In this document: positions 43,551 to 55,105 of the stretch, piece by piece
Layout: the number at the start of each line of letters is the position of its first letter
Position numbering within the stretch: the stretch's first letter is position 1
Origin: Branchinecta lynchi
Lineage: Eukaryota; Arthropoda; Branchiopoda; Anostraca; Branchinectidae
Reading direction: 5' to 3'
Assembly: GCA_023053575.1 (NCBI GenBank)
Contig: JAKZAP010000003.1
Location: forward strand, 8,036,561-8,100,560
Length of the DNA: 64,000 bases
The notes under the pieces: generated by a model
Seen by the model: the letters and a program-made list of their open reading frames with translations, nothing else
Database searches by the model: none
What the model was told of the DNA's origin: nothing
Position numbers and translations under genes: made by a program

Positions 43551-46001
43551 AGCCCAAGCTGACTTTGAAACATATATTCAAACAATGTTTACAACGGATA
43601 TACGTCAGCTACGATTTTTCATCAGCGATATTTCGGCCCTTCTTGGCAAGGGTCCTCGTCAGGCTGTCAATGTCAAGCTTGTGGGCCAACTTCGGGAAAG
43701 GAAAGAAACCTGTAATAAATAACTGAAGCTTCTACTGACTATAAATATCTTATTAGGGCAAATTGCTTTCAAATACCACTGTAAGGAAAAACCTTGTCCT
43801 GAGATTTAATTTTTGACACGGCCGCTTTTTTTGCTGCATGATTGGGTGATGACTGGGAAAGTTTTTTTCTGTGTTTTGATCAACTTCGGTTTTGTTATTA
43901 ATAAGGGACTTAAAACTTAAATATTATTTCATTAATGACCTCGTTCCACGTTTCTAATACTGAATACTCGCCTGTATCTACTACTTTTAATAATCGCTGC
44001 ACTGAAAAACTAGTGCTGCGGTTTAACTTTTGACACGGCTGCTGTTTTTGCAGCACGATTGGGGCGACGACAAGAAATATTTTTTTCTGCATTGTAATCG
44101 ACTTCGGTTTTGTTGTTAATAAGGGACTGAGGCTTAAATTTTCTTCCCTTAATAACTTAATTTGAAAGTGCTTTCAAATCTGCACTTGCAGATCATATTT
44201 TCGAAAACCCATCCCACTCAATATATTTTGAAAAAGCCAAAATTCTTGTAACGTGCACCGGACTCCATCAAACTATTCGGGAAGCCGTTGAGATAAAGAA
44301 AAACCGAGCAGGCATTAACCGAGATACAGGCGAGTACTCCCTACCGGAAACGTGGAACGGGGTTATTAAGGGAAGAAATTTTAAGCCCCAGCCTTTATTA
44401 TCAATAAAACCGAAGTCGGTCAAGATGCAGAAAAAATATTTCCTGTCGTCGCCCCAATCCTACAGCAAAAACAGCAGCCTTGTCAAAAATTAAATCGCAG
44501 CACTAGTTGGGATCCCAAAACGTAAGTGGAGGGATACCTATGACATCGCAAAAGTTGTCCGTCTGTCCATCCGTCCGTCTGTCCGTCTGTAAGCACGATA
44601 ACTCTCGAAGGGAATGAGATATTTTGATGGAACTTGGTGTGAGGATTCGTTGGGTCGTCGGACCAGTCAAGTTCATAGATGGGCTTTGCAGCCCTACATT
44701 TAGGGATGGGGAAGGGGGTTCAGATTAAGGGGCAAACAAAATATTTTGAAACAGCTAATGTGATAGTCGATTATGGGGTAAGAAGACATGCTGAGCACGA
44801 TGGTGAAGAACTATTTTGTCATCGGACGAGTAGTTCGCCCGGAATCCGGCCAAAACCGGAAAGTTTGTTAAAAGTCAAAGTTTTATTTGAAGTTGATTAG
44901 ATGTTCGATTTAGGAGTAGGAAGACATGCTGAAGACGATGGTGAAAACCATTTTCTCGACGGACAACCGGAAAGTTTGTTAAAATTAGAAGTTTTATTTC
45001 GAGTTGATTAGATATTCGATTTAGGGCAAGAAGACATGTTGAACACTTATGTGAAAACAATTTTCTACCCGGACATGTAGTTCGCCCGGAATCCGGCGGA
45101 AACAGGAAAGTTGGTTAAAAGTAAAAGTTTAATCTGAAGTTGATTAAATGTTTGATTTATGGGTAAAAAGACATGCCAAACACGATGGTGAAAATCATTT
45201 CTCGCTGGACAACTAGTTTGCCCGGAATCCGGCCAAAACCGGAAAATTTGTTAAAAGCAAAAGTTCGATTAGATGACAGATTAAGGGGTAAGAAGAGAGG
45301 CTGAGTCGGTTTATGACAACGGTTTTTTTTACCGGACATAAAATTATTCCTGAATCCGGTTGTAACCGGATTTTTTTTAAGTCAAACTTTTATTCAAAGT
45401 TGATTAGATGTTCTTGATAGGGATAAGGAGATACGCTGGATTTGTTTCTGTATATTTTTTTTGCTGGACTAGTAGTTCGCTCGGAAATCGGCAGGAAGTC
45501 TCGGTCAGTATCGTCAAAATAGTTATGGTTTATAGAGGTATATCTGAACTTGGTTTTCTCTGATGATTAGCCTGTCCAAGACTGGATCTGGCGAAGACAA
45601 GACTCGATAGATTTTTGGGATCCCATCGACACCTTTGGTCTTGTTTTTCTGTGCAGTGATCATTAAAAGTAATAGATACAGGCGAGTACTCCATAATAGA
45701 AACGTGGAACGAGGTCATTAATGAAATAATATTTAGGTTTTAAGTCCCTTATTAATAAACAAAACCAGAGTTGATCATAATATAGAAAAAAAAAACTTCC
45801 CTGTCATCGCCCCAATCGTGCAGCAAAAACAGCGGCCATGTCAAAAATTAAATCTCAGGACTAATTTTTTCATTACAGTGGTATTTGAAAGTAATTTGCC
45901 CTAATAAGATATTTATAGTCGGTAGAAGCTCAGTTATTTATTACAGGTTTGTTTCCTTCCCCAACGTTGACCCAGAAGACTGACACCCTTGCCAAGAAGA
46001 G
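43551..46001. mobile_element. Large foldback element split by copy B
   Basis: Left arm: gagcccaagctgactttgaa, tacgtcagctacgatttttc, ggcccttcttggcaagggtc, then gggcaaattgctttcaaata and tgacacggccgct, tatctactacttttaataat. The complement of this series is found at 45655-46001. An inner pair (44006-44150 and 44330-44500) forms a second inverted repeat. The copy-B element (44508-45648) interrupts the right side. No transposase seen. Confidence 0.82.
44508..45648 (-). mobile_element. GGGATCCCA element, copy B
   Basis: Begins gggatcccaaaacgtaagtg and ends ggatcccatcgacacctttg plus gtcttgtttt. Five or so ~137-bp units: ggtaagaagacatgctgaNc, acgatggtgaaaaccatttt, gttcgcccggaatccggcca, gttgattagatgttcgattt. 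Comparison with the inverted empty counterpart at about 43995-44030 shows insertion into the T run of ctagtttttcagtgc. Confidence 0.92.
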
Positions 46002-46009
46002 CTGTAAAA

Positions 46010-46620
46010 ATCACCTGTGAAATAGTTATTAATACCAAATTTGTCACTTTAGATTTGAGCTTGTAAACCATTAACGGTTGCATAAATTGTGAATGTCTTC
46101 TTTACCTGAAATCTTGTCTCACACTAATGGTGAGTAATTGTGACCCAAACTAGGTGTATTTGACTATGTGATGCAAAAGCTGAAGATTAGATTGGGATTA
46201 AGAAGTCAATGTGTGTACGGACTTCAGTCTTTTCGAAGTGGTGGCAGGGATTACGGGTAAGCTAAAATCATTTGAGTAAAAATATATAAAAATATATGAA
46301 AGATATGGAAAAGATAATATATAAAAGAAAAATCGGAGGAAATAACTCCTTCAGGGCCACTTCAGCGTTTCCGGCTTTCAAACCAGTCTTAGCCACCACG
46401 TTCTTTTATCTTGAAATGCCTCAGAATTAAAAAGTTCTTTCATGGAAACAACTTCCAGCAACCATAGCGGGCGAGAGAGTTTAAAGTTTCCGTATGAAAA
46501 AGAGCAATGTTTGTGTAAACAGATTGTTGTAGCAGTGCTTCCCGAAAGTAACGAGCAGTTAGTGTCTGACTTGAGAGAATTAATTTAAACTTTTCATAGC
46601 TTTTCATTCAGTAAGTGTCA
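46010..46620. other. Gene 2 intron 2, no recognised feature
   Basis: Nothing recognised. Confidence 0.5.
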
Positions 46621-46624
46621 GGCT

Positions 46625-46791
46625 AGAAAGCCTCTGCATGTGGGCAGAGACGTTACTAGCCAGAATACTGGGGGGGGGGGGGCAAGGTATTTACCGGCTG
46701 GCTGGTCGTTTTCACCGACTGTTTTTGCAGATAAAAACGACTGTTATTGAGAAAAAACAACTGTGTTGACGAAAAATCGGCTGATTTTAAG
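46625..46791. repeat. R16 repeat, left half, split by copy C
   Basis: agagacgttactagccagaa, 13-base G run (46670-46682), ccggctggctggtcgttttc, then aaaacgactgtt units. The other half is at 47670-47870. Confidence 0.75.
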
Positions 46792-47669
46792 AACAAGACC
46801 AAAGGTTTCGATGGGATCCCAAAAATCTAATATTTGATCCAGACAATTGCGAACAAACTACCATACTTGTCCAGAAACAAAAAAAAGTTCAGACACGAAT
46901 TCAGCGTATCTCCTTACCCGTATAAAGAACATCTAATCAACTTCAAGTAAAACTTTAACTTATAAAAACTATATATCCCGGTAAAAAAAAGATTGTCATA
47001 TACAGACTCAGCGTGTCGTCTTACCCCTAAATCTGTCATCTAATCAACTTCAAATAAAACTTTTGCTTTTAACAAATTTTCCGGTTTTGGCCTGATTCCG
47101 GGCGAACAAGTTGTCCGGGTAGAAATTGGAAAGAAAACAATTGTTCAGCATGTCTTCTTACCCATAAATCGAACATCTAATCGACTTCAAATGAAACTTT
47201 TACTTTTAGCAGACATTCCGGTTTTGGCCGGATTCCGGGCTAACTACTTGTCCGGCAAAAAAATGGTTTTCACCGTCGTGTTCAGCATTTCTTCTTACTC
47301 CTTAATCGAACATCTAATCAACTTAAAATAAAACTTTTACTTTTAAAAAACTTTCCGGTTTTGGCCGGATTCCGGGCAAACTACTTGTCCGATGACAACA
47401 TGGTTTTCACCATCGTGTTCAGCATGTTTTCTTACTCCATAATCGACTATCACATTATATGTTTGAAAATATTTAATTTGCCCCTTAATTTAAACCCCCT
47501 CCCCCACCCCTAAATGTAGAGCTACAGAGCCCATCTACGAACTTGACCTCACTAAAGTTTCATCAAAATATCTCATTCCCTTCGAGAGTTATGGTGCGTA
47601 CAGACGGACGGACGGACAACTTTTGTGATGTCATAGGTATCCCTCCACTTACGTTTGGGATCCCAAAAA
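46792..47669 (+). mobile_element. GGGATCCCA element, copy C, nested in R16
   Basis: aacaagaccaaaggtttcga, gggatcccaaaaatctaata at the left; ccctccacttacgtttggga, tcccaaaaa at the right. Interior of four diverged ~137-bp units and a (GGAC)n tract near 47605. Confidence 0.9.
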
Positions 47670-47870
47670 CTATTATTTTTAGAAAAAATCCACTGTTTTT
47701 ACGAGAAACCGACAAAAAAAATCGACTGTTTTACGAAAAGTCGCGGCGCTTCGCGCAGACTCGGCTAATTTTTATCGAGTGGCCGACAACACTCGGGGGG
47801 GGGGGGGGGGATCCCCCTCTCCGAGTCGCGACGCCCCTGTATGTGGGAGTTCGTTCGCTTGGGCCCTTTT
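47670..47870. repeat. R16 repeat, right half
   Basis: aaaatccactgtttttacga, aaaagtcgcggcgcttcgcg, cagactcggct, a 16-base G run (47795-47810), gagtcgcgacgcccctgtat. A similar end with G run is at 57214-57365. Confidence 0.75.
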
Positions 47871-47979
47871 GAAAGATGAACGGTCAAGCCCAGGGTTGGT
47901 CACCAAGAATGGAAATAATTAAGTCGTAAATGATCGTAAACGATCGTTTTATTCCAATTGTAATGTGACACATTTTTCC

Positions 47980-48390
47980 AACCGTAAACATTTGTAAACA
48001 ATTGGAAACAGTTGTTTACGATTGTAAACAGTTGGTTCCAATCGTTTGCGATTGGAAACAGTTGTTACCAATCGTTTGCGATTTTAAACAGTTTTTACCA
48101 ATCTTTTGCGACTGTAATCAGTGTTTTTAACGATTGTATTTTTACGATCAAAAACAGTTGTTTCCAATCGTATTTTTGCGATCGGAAACAGTTGCTTACG
48201 ATCGAAACCGATTGTTTCCAATCGTTATTTCACGATTGAAAACAACTGTTTCCAATTGTCTTTTTACGATCGAAAACAGTTGTTTACGATTGAAACCGGT
48301 TGTTTCCAATTTTTATTTTACGATTGGAAACAACTGTTTCCAATTGTATTTTTAAGATCGAAAACAGTTGTTCCCAATTCTTTTTCCTCA
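47980..48390. repeat. Left array of ~20-bp AACAGTTG units
   Basis: About twenty units of the type gaaacagttgtttNcaatcg with alternating orientation of the flanking CGATNG, period roughly 20-40 bp. Confidence 0.9.
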
Positions 48391-48827
48391 CACCCTCCAC
48401 CTCCATCCCTATGCCCTAAACTGTAGTCAGGGTTGCCACTTGACCAAAATAAAATGCACTATCCAAATAGCAAAAAAGTACTACAAGAAGAGAAAACTTA
48501 GCCTACTACCTAAAAAAAAAAAAATCGCGCGCAACACGCGCATTGTTTTCCACTGCCGCTACTGTAAATTCCTTTAGCACGACCCTATAAGTATGGCCTG
48601 AATCTATAGAAATATTATGTTGTTTCTTACAAAAGAAAACGAAATCATCCTCTTTTCTCTTCTTTTTTCTGTTCTTGAAGATTGGCCTATTGCAATTAGG
48701 AGACAAGGGATTAAACATGTATTGAATAGTGTTTAGAAATGCGTAATGTCCTGTTTCATGACAGTTCTAAGACCCGAAGACGTTGTTTGGAGAAAAGTGC
48801 TGCATTTTCAAGAATTTATGACACAAG

Positions 48828-48905
48828 CACCCTTGCCGAAAAGGGTTGAAACATAGCTATAATAAAATTCAGCTGACGGACAATTTTGCACTTTCAAATA
48901 TTGAA
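48828..48905. repeat. MITE-end repeat
   Basis: gcacccttgccgaaaagggt, aacatagctataataaaatt, cagctgacggacaattttgc. Confidence 0.65.
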
Positions 48906-49035
48906 TTAATTAGCTCACAAAGATTAGATTATTTATTTATTTTTATTTAAACTAGGATACGACCAACTAGGGTCAAACAAATGACAAAATAATTAACACA
49001 CTGCATAAATATAAACTACAAATAAAATAAAACAA

Positions 49036-50107
49036 ATTTCAGCACATTAACCTGGAGAGAACCCAGAATAAAGTAGGGTACCCCACGACAGCCAAATTGG
49101 CAAACTCAGCCGCATATGAGAACTCACCATCCCCAGAAGGAGAGGATTCTCAGCGCACAGAATTCGTGTCTGAAGTGATAGGGCAGATTCCTGCCTCACT
49201 TCACCAAAAGATGGAAGACCTTCACCAACAAACATACCTGAAGCACTACAATTCCAAGAGAACCCATGCAACCACATTAGAGAATTGTTGTATAAACGTA
49301 ACAGGCTGCACAAAAAGGGGAAGTTGTTCGAAGCTTCCAAGCTGAGAAACCAAGTAGTCTACGAATGACGGGAGGCCGAAAAGTCCTACGCCTCAAAGAT
49401 GAGCGGGCTCATGTCATCAAATCCCTCAGGTTACTAAAAAGGAATACGGCTCCTCACTGGCTCCTCGACAAAACAAAGTGTAAATATGTATGACGAGGCT
49501 GGGAATAAGCTTGACGCAAATGCTATCAACAGCTACTTTGCAAGCATATGTAGAAGTAATCCTCTGATTTCAGGTGTTCCCCTCTTACCGGATCCCTCGG
49601 AAATCTCAGTGGTTTTACCTCGTGAGGTTGCAAAGGTGCTCGAGAAACTTGACACCAATAAAGCAACTTACCCGGGAGACGCAACACAGAAAATTCTGCA
49701 TTTCTGGCCGAACCCTTAACAGCCTTGATCAACCAGTGTCTGTTGAGTGGTACATTTCCGGACGACTTGAAAAAAGCAGTAGTTACGATACCAAAAGTTT
49801 CGAATCCGAACACAGTATGAGCGACCTGCGACCAATTTCCCTAACCCCTATTGTTTCTAACCCCTATTGTTTTTTAACATTTCCTGAAAAAATGGTTACT
49901 AGAAGATTTCTGTGACAAAGTAGACCCCTGTCAATACGGATTTATTAAATACTCAAGCACAGTTCACTATCTAGTTAAAATTGTGGAAGAAGTTTTGGAG
50001 CATTTGGAAAACAAAAATGCATTCATCGAAATCCTGCAAGCGGATCTGGAAAAGGCTTTCGATAAGTCAAGCCACCCGGACATTCTCGAGTCAATGACAG
50101 ATTTTTG
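49036..50107 (+). mobile_element. Degenerate LINE fragment (linker and RT N-part)
   Basis: Plus-strand frames read LANSAAYENSPSPEGEDSQR..., then AGNKLDANAINSYFASI (pre-RT region), LEKLDTNKATYPGD, then after frameshifts DLRPISLTPIVS and QADLEKAFD, which are RT motifs 1-3. Lacks the YADD box; ends at copy D. Dead. A different lineage from the 53-kb element by sequence. Confidence 0.8.
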
Positions 50108-50134
50108 AGCTTTTCTAGTTCGGATTGCTTACAG

Positions 50135-50473
50135 TTTTTGGGATCCCAAAACGTAAGTGGAGGGATACTTATGACATCACAAAACTTGTCCGTCTGTCCG
50201 TCTGTCCATCTGTAAGCACTATAACTCTCGAATATTTTGATGAAACTTAGTGTGAGAATTGTTTGGGTCAAGAGTAAGGTCAAGTTCGTAGATGGGCTCT
50301 GTAGCTCTACATTTAGGGGTGGGGGAGGGGGTTTAGTTTAAGGGACAAATGAAATATTTTTAAACATATAATGTGATAGTCGATTATGGGGTAAAAAGAC
50401 ATGCTGAACACGATGAAGAAAACCATTTTGTCATCGAACAAGTAGTTCGCCCGGAATCCGGCCAAAACCGGAA
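50135..50473 (-). mobile_element. GGGATCCCA element, copy D (truncated)
   Basis: ttttgggatcccaaaacgta, then tggagggatacttatgacat, a (GTCC)n tract, one and a half 137-bp units, ending ggccaaaaccggaa where a MITE arm begins. Confidence 0.88.
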
Positions 50474-50475
50474 TA

Positions 50476-50643
50476 TTCTTTGAGCCCAAGCTGACTTTGA
50501 AACATTTATTCAAACAATGTTTACAACGGATACGTCAGCTCTGATTTTTCATCAGCGATATTTCGGCCCTTCTTGGCAAGGGTCCTCATCAGGCTGTCAA
50601 TCTTCTTGTTCAACTTAGGGGAAGGAAACAAACCTGTAATCAA
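50476..50643 (+). mobile_element. Single arm of the large foldback family
   Basis: ttctttgagcccaagctgac, caaacaatgtttacaacgga, ggcccttcttggcaagggtc, gtcaatcttcttgttcaact. Matches 43551-43720. Confidence 0.85.
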
Positions 50644-50689
50644 TTACATTTTTACAGGTTTGTTTACAGGTTTGTGGTGAAAAAAATGT

Positions 50690-52600
50690 GGTCTTGTTTC
50701 AAGACCTGCCAAACCAACTATTTCCGACTGAAAACAGCTGAAAACGATCGAAAACAGTTGAAAATGATCTGAAACAACTGAAAACAATCGTAAACAGCTG
50801 TACAAATCACGATCGTAAACAGTTGTTTCCAATCGTTTACGATTGGGATTTTAGATTTGCCGTCTCAGTTAAATTATTTTGATCGTTTACAACCCAACAA
50901 ATTCAACCTCCCTACTACCGTTGTTAAAATTCAGGTCTTGTTTTAGAACTTAAAAATCAAACCAATTGTTTCTGATTTAAAAGAACTGAAAACGATCGAA
51001 AACAATTGTAAAATATGGCAAGCAACTGAAAACTATCGTAAACAGTTGTTCAATGACACTTGATAAAAATTGTCGTAAACAGTTGTAAAATTACGAACGG
51101 AAACAGTTGTTTCCAATCGTTTAAGATTAGGATTTTAGATTCGCCGTTTCAGTTAAATTATTTTGACCGTTTACAACCCAAGGAATTCAACTTCCCTACT
51201 ACCGTTGTTAAAAATCAGGTCTTGTTTTAGAACTTAAAAATCAAACCATTATTCCCGATTTAAAACAACTGAAAACGATTGAAAATAATTGTATGAGATC
51301 GCAAGCAACGGAAAACGATCGTAAACAGTTGTTCAATGACACCTGAAAAAAAAAAAAAACAGTCGTAAACAGTTGTAAAAATTACGATCGGAAACAGTTC
51401 TTTCCAGTCGTTTATTATTGGGATTTTACATTCACCATTTCACTTAAACTATTTTGATCGTTTACAACCCAACAAACCAACTGTTTACGATCATTGAAAA
51501 CGATCGAAAACAACTAAACACGATCGTAAACAGTTGTTTAATGACACTTGAAAAAAAACAATCGTAAACAGTTGTAAAACTACGATTGGAACAACTCGTT
51601 TACGATTGGGATTTCAGATTCACTGTTTCAGTTAAACTCTTTTGATCGTTTACAACAACAGCAACAATCAGCTTCCCTATTACAGTTGTTAAAACTCAGG
51701 TCTTGTTTTAGAACTTAAAAATCAAACCATTGTTCCCGATTTAAAACAACTGAAAACGATCGAAAACAATTGTAAAAGATCGCAAGCAACGGAAAACAGT
51801 TGTAAACAGTTGTTCAATGACACCTGAAAAAAAAAACAGTCGTAAACAGTTGTAAAAATTACGATCGGAAACAGTTCTTTCCAGTCGTTTATTATTGGGA
51901 TTTTACATTCATCCACTTAAACTATTTTGATCGTTTACAACCCAACAAAATTCAACTTGCCTACTACCGCTGTAAAAAATCAGGTCTTGTTTCAGGACTT
52001 GGAAACCAAACCAACTGTTTCCGATCAAAAACAACTGAAAACGATTGAATACAGTTGTTTAATGACACTTGAAAAAAACAATTACGATTGGGATTTTTGT
52101 TAATCTATCTATTAATAAATCCATTAATCTATTTTGATCCTCTACAACTCAACAAAACCCAATTCACCCAAAACCCCACCCAAAACCCCAATTCATTGAA
52201 AACGATCGAAAACAACTAAACACGATCGTAAACAGTTGTTTAATGACACTTGAAAAAAACAATCGTAAACAGTTGTAAAACTACGATTGGAAACAACTCG
52301 TTTACGATTGGGATTTCAGATTCACTGTTTCAGTTAAACTCTTTTGATCGTTTACAACAACAGCAACAATCAGCTTCCCTATTACAGTTGTTAAAACTCA
52401 GGTCTGTATTTCACGACTTGAAAGCCAAAACCATCAAGTGAAAACGGTTGGAAACTGGATACGGAAAAGCGATCGTAAAATTACGATCGGAAAACAGCTG
52501 TTTCCAATTGTTATTAATTGTTTCCAATTGATAACAATTGTTTACTGTTGTTAACAATTGTTTCCAGTTGTTAACGGTCGTAAACAATTGAAAACAAATG
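50690..52600. repeat. Right array with ~280-bp higher-order units
   Basis: Higher-order unit starting near caggtcttgttttagaactt (about 50680, 50935, 51215, 51695, 51985) and including aactgaaaacgatcgaaaac, gtaaacagttgttcaatgac, acctgaaaaaaaa, gattgggattttaNattc and attttgatcgtttacaaccc. A block at about 51500-51720 is nearly identical to 52195-52410, a recent duplication. Confidence 0.88.
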
Positions 52601-52627
52601 TTTACGACTTAATTATTTGTACAGGGG

Positions 52628-52890
52628 TAGAATGAGTGATAAGAATCCTAGGAGGCCAATTTTATAAGCGTGCTAAAGCGATGAAGGGTAAAGCAGGGGT
52701 CTAGCTGACGTTTCCTAGCAGAAGCCAGTCAGTGGAACTTCAACGCCGTAACCCGTTGGGCTGTTGCCTGGTGATTAGCGAGAGTGATAAGAATCCTAGG
52801 AGACCGATTTTATAACCCTGCTAAAGTGACGAAGGGGAAAGCTGGGGTCTAGCAGAAGCCAGTCAGTGAGCGTACGACGAGATCTAAGCC
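52628..52890. repeat. Tandem duplication, ~155-bp unit
   Basis: gagtgataagaatcctagga at about 52631 and 52784, each followed by ggNcNattttataa, gctaaagNgaNgaagggNaa, ggggtctag and cagaagccagtcagtg. Lies just 5' of the retrotransposon. Confidence 0.85.
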
Positions 52891-53194
52891 TAGCATGGTT
52901 GGCAGGCGAGAGCTTTTGCGGTGTAGCTTTCACTAGCAGAAGGAGCTGACGGACGTCAACTAGCACGAATTGTCTACCGGGTTTTGGGCTTAATTGTCTG
53001 ACTTTTCGCGCCATTAGTTCTACCAGTTGTTTATTGCATTTCCTTTCATTTTCTTTTTCTCCGTTTATTACACATATTGGCAAGGCAAGCACAGCCTTCA
53101 ACAAACTTTCCTGCGAAACGTCCTCGCGACAGAAGTCCCCGGCGAAACGTCCCAAAGTCCCCATGGCAAAACGGTCCTATGGCCTTCCTTCCTT

Positions 53195-53275
53195 CAACTT
53201 CAAATTGGATTTGGGTCTGGCTTCGAGCCAATCCCTTTCCACCTTTCTGTTCTTCTTCTCGTCCGATCACTATTG
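53195..53275. repeat. Pyrimidine-rich repeat, second copy split at 62500-62885
   Basis: gatttgggtctggcttcgag, ccaatccctttccacctttc, cttctcgtccgatcactatt match 62500-62519 joined to 62828-62880. It marks the 5' edge of recognisable LINE coding sequence. Confidence 0.7.
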
Positions 53276-53280
53276 AACAA

Positions 53281-55105
53281 TCGAACTTTAGCAGTCAACG
53301 TCTTAGGAACTGTTGTAATTTGTGCATACCTGCCCACTGACTATCGCTCCGCCGCTTCTATGTCCCGCTTCGTTAAGGTGTGTGATGGCCTCTCTAAACA
53401 GTTGAGGGAAGTAGCTGCGGCTAATAGGCCGTGGATAGTTTGTGGCGATCTAAACTGCAACCCTACTCAGCAAAGCATCAGAGCTGATGTCCTGCTTAAT
53501 TCCCTCCCCCCCGCTTACTTAGTCTGCAGGAAAGACACTGACTTCACGTACACGCACAACAGCGGCAGTACTTCTGATATTGATCATGTGATATGTTCTC
53601 AAAACGCCAATATCCTGGACCAAACGGCTTTCTTAATCGAAGAAGAACTGTGCAGTGACCATCTTCCGATCGGGTTCAACTTCCAGCCTCCCACGGAAGT
53701 ATTAAAACAAAATCCAAAATGGCATGTCAAAAGTGATTGGTCTAAGTGTGATAATGCCCGATACGTACTGACTCTGATCTCTTTTCTGTCAGTAATCAAA
53801 GTGCCATACCATCTCTTGACTGTTGGAATGAACTCCTCCGCCCCTGCGTTGTTAGATCTGAACACATATTACGCACAGATCGTGCACTGCCTGAAGAGAA
53901 GTGAAACTCTCTCCGTTCCTCGGATACGTGTGCGCTCTGGTTCTGAAAAGCTAGGCTGGTCATCATCCCCTGAATTATTGAAGGCTAAAAAACACGCTAA
54001 GTTTTGGCTGAAAATCTGGATAGCCTGCGGGCGACCTAGCAGAGGTACTGTCTTCGACCTTAAGTGCAAAACAAAGCGCGAGTACAAGAAAGAGCTCCGT
54101 AAATTTCGACTAAAAGGGATACTGAAATTCAATGGTTCAAAACAATCTTGGCGGCAGGTTACGCGAGCCGAAGGGTCGACGTACGGACAGCCTCCCTCCA
54201 ATCTCTCTATGAAAGATTGGGAAGGTTATTACAAGAACACTTTCTGTGATAAAAACCCACCATTGACTAAAAAATTTTCGGATTTAGTAAAGTCGCTACT
54301 CCCACGCCAGTTCTTACAGTGTCACGTTCCACCTATTACCCTTAATAATGTATATCTAGGTATTTCGAAGGTAAAACCTACGATCTCTCCGGACGGGGAT
54401 GGGTTGTGTTCTGAACATTTAACTCGGGCTCCTAACGAACTTGTCGCCCATCTCCAATTGATGTTCCAAATGATTTTGTGTAATAGAATAGTACCGAGTG
54501 GTTTCCTAGCTGGCCATATTACTTCGGTTTTAAAAAGAGGCAAGTCGGCGGATCAATGCGAATCTTACCGGCCTATTACTGTCGCATGCAATTTAAGTAA
54601 GGTATTTGAATACTCTATTCTGCATAATGTGACTGTGGAGGATTACGGCGCTAATCAAATTGGATTTTCAAAAGGATTAGGTTGTCAACATGCGCACCGT
54701 GTTTTAACGAAAATCTTAGTGGAGGCTAACGCTAAACGTGAATCCATCTTCTTGTGTACAGTCGATATTTCTAAGGCATTCGACTCAGTGAACCACCATC
54801 AGGCCGTCTCGTCGCTGCTTAAAGCTGGTGTGAACGGCAGCATTTGTGCCACACTGCTGTATTGGTATCAAAATGCTGTAGTTTTTGCGAAATGGGACTC
54901 TAAACTGAGTTGTTCAATCCCTGTAAAAAGTGGCGTGCGCCAGGGCAGTGTTCTTTCACCTTGTATTTTCAAGTCGGCCATATCTCATTTACTTAATAGT
55001 TTGGTGCCAAGTTCGTATTTATGTGGAGTTGAAATTACATATCTAGCATATGCTGACGATGTCGCACCCGAAGTGGCCTTCAGCGAAATCTGGATAAGCT
55101 GCTAA
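53281..55105 (+). pseudogene. LINE ORF2: endonuclease C-part plus reverse transcriptase
   Basis: The frame is open from 53027; counting residues from there, GDLNCNP is at 140-146, then SDIDHV and SDHLPI (from 210) of the EEP endonuclease. RT motifs: SYRPITVACNLSKVFE (515-518 for RPIT), DISKAFDSVNH (D580), GVRQGSVLSP, and YLAYADDV with catalytic YADD at 675-678. So the RT catalytic residues are intact. The frame is lost just after YADDV by a one- or two-base indel; the true continuation is the frame that reads LDKLLNGLSDIGLKINVSKC and joins 55156-55635. Endonuclease N-terminal catalytic residues are missing. Confidence 0.88.

Larger units (their letters stand above)
47913..52618. mobile_element. 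4.7-kb foldback-like structure of AACAGTTG / CGATCG repeats
   Basis: Outer 18-bp perfect inverted repeat: aaataattaagtcgtaaa at 47913-47930 and its complement at 52601-52618. Left arm 47931-48390 and right arm 50690-52600 consist almost wholly of short units such as aaacagttgtttccaatcg, cgattgtaaacagttg and acgatcgtaaacagttgttt in both orientations. The centre (48391-50690) holds unrelated insertions: a LINE fragment, copy D and a MITE arm. No TSD was found next to the TIR. Confidence 0.75.

Noticed and set aside
48012..48426. Overlapping ORFs with repeated QSF/FTIENNCFQ peptides
   Set aside because: Direct translation of the AACAGTTG repeat array in several frames; a composition artefact and not a repeat protein.
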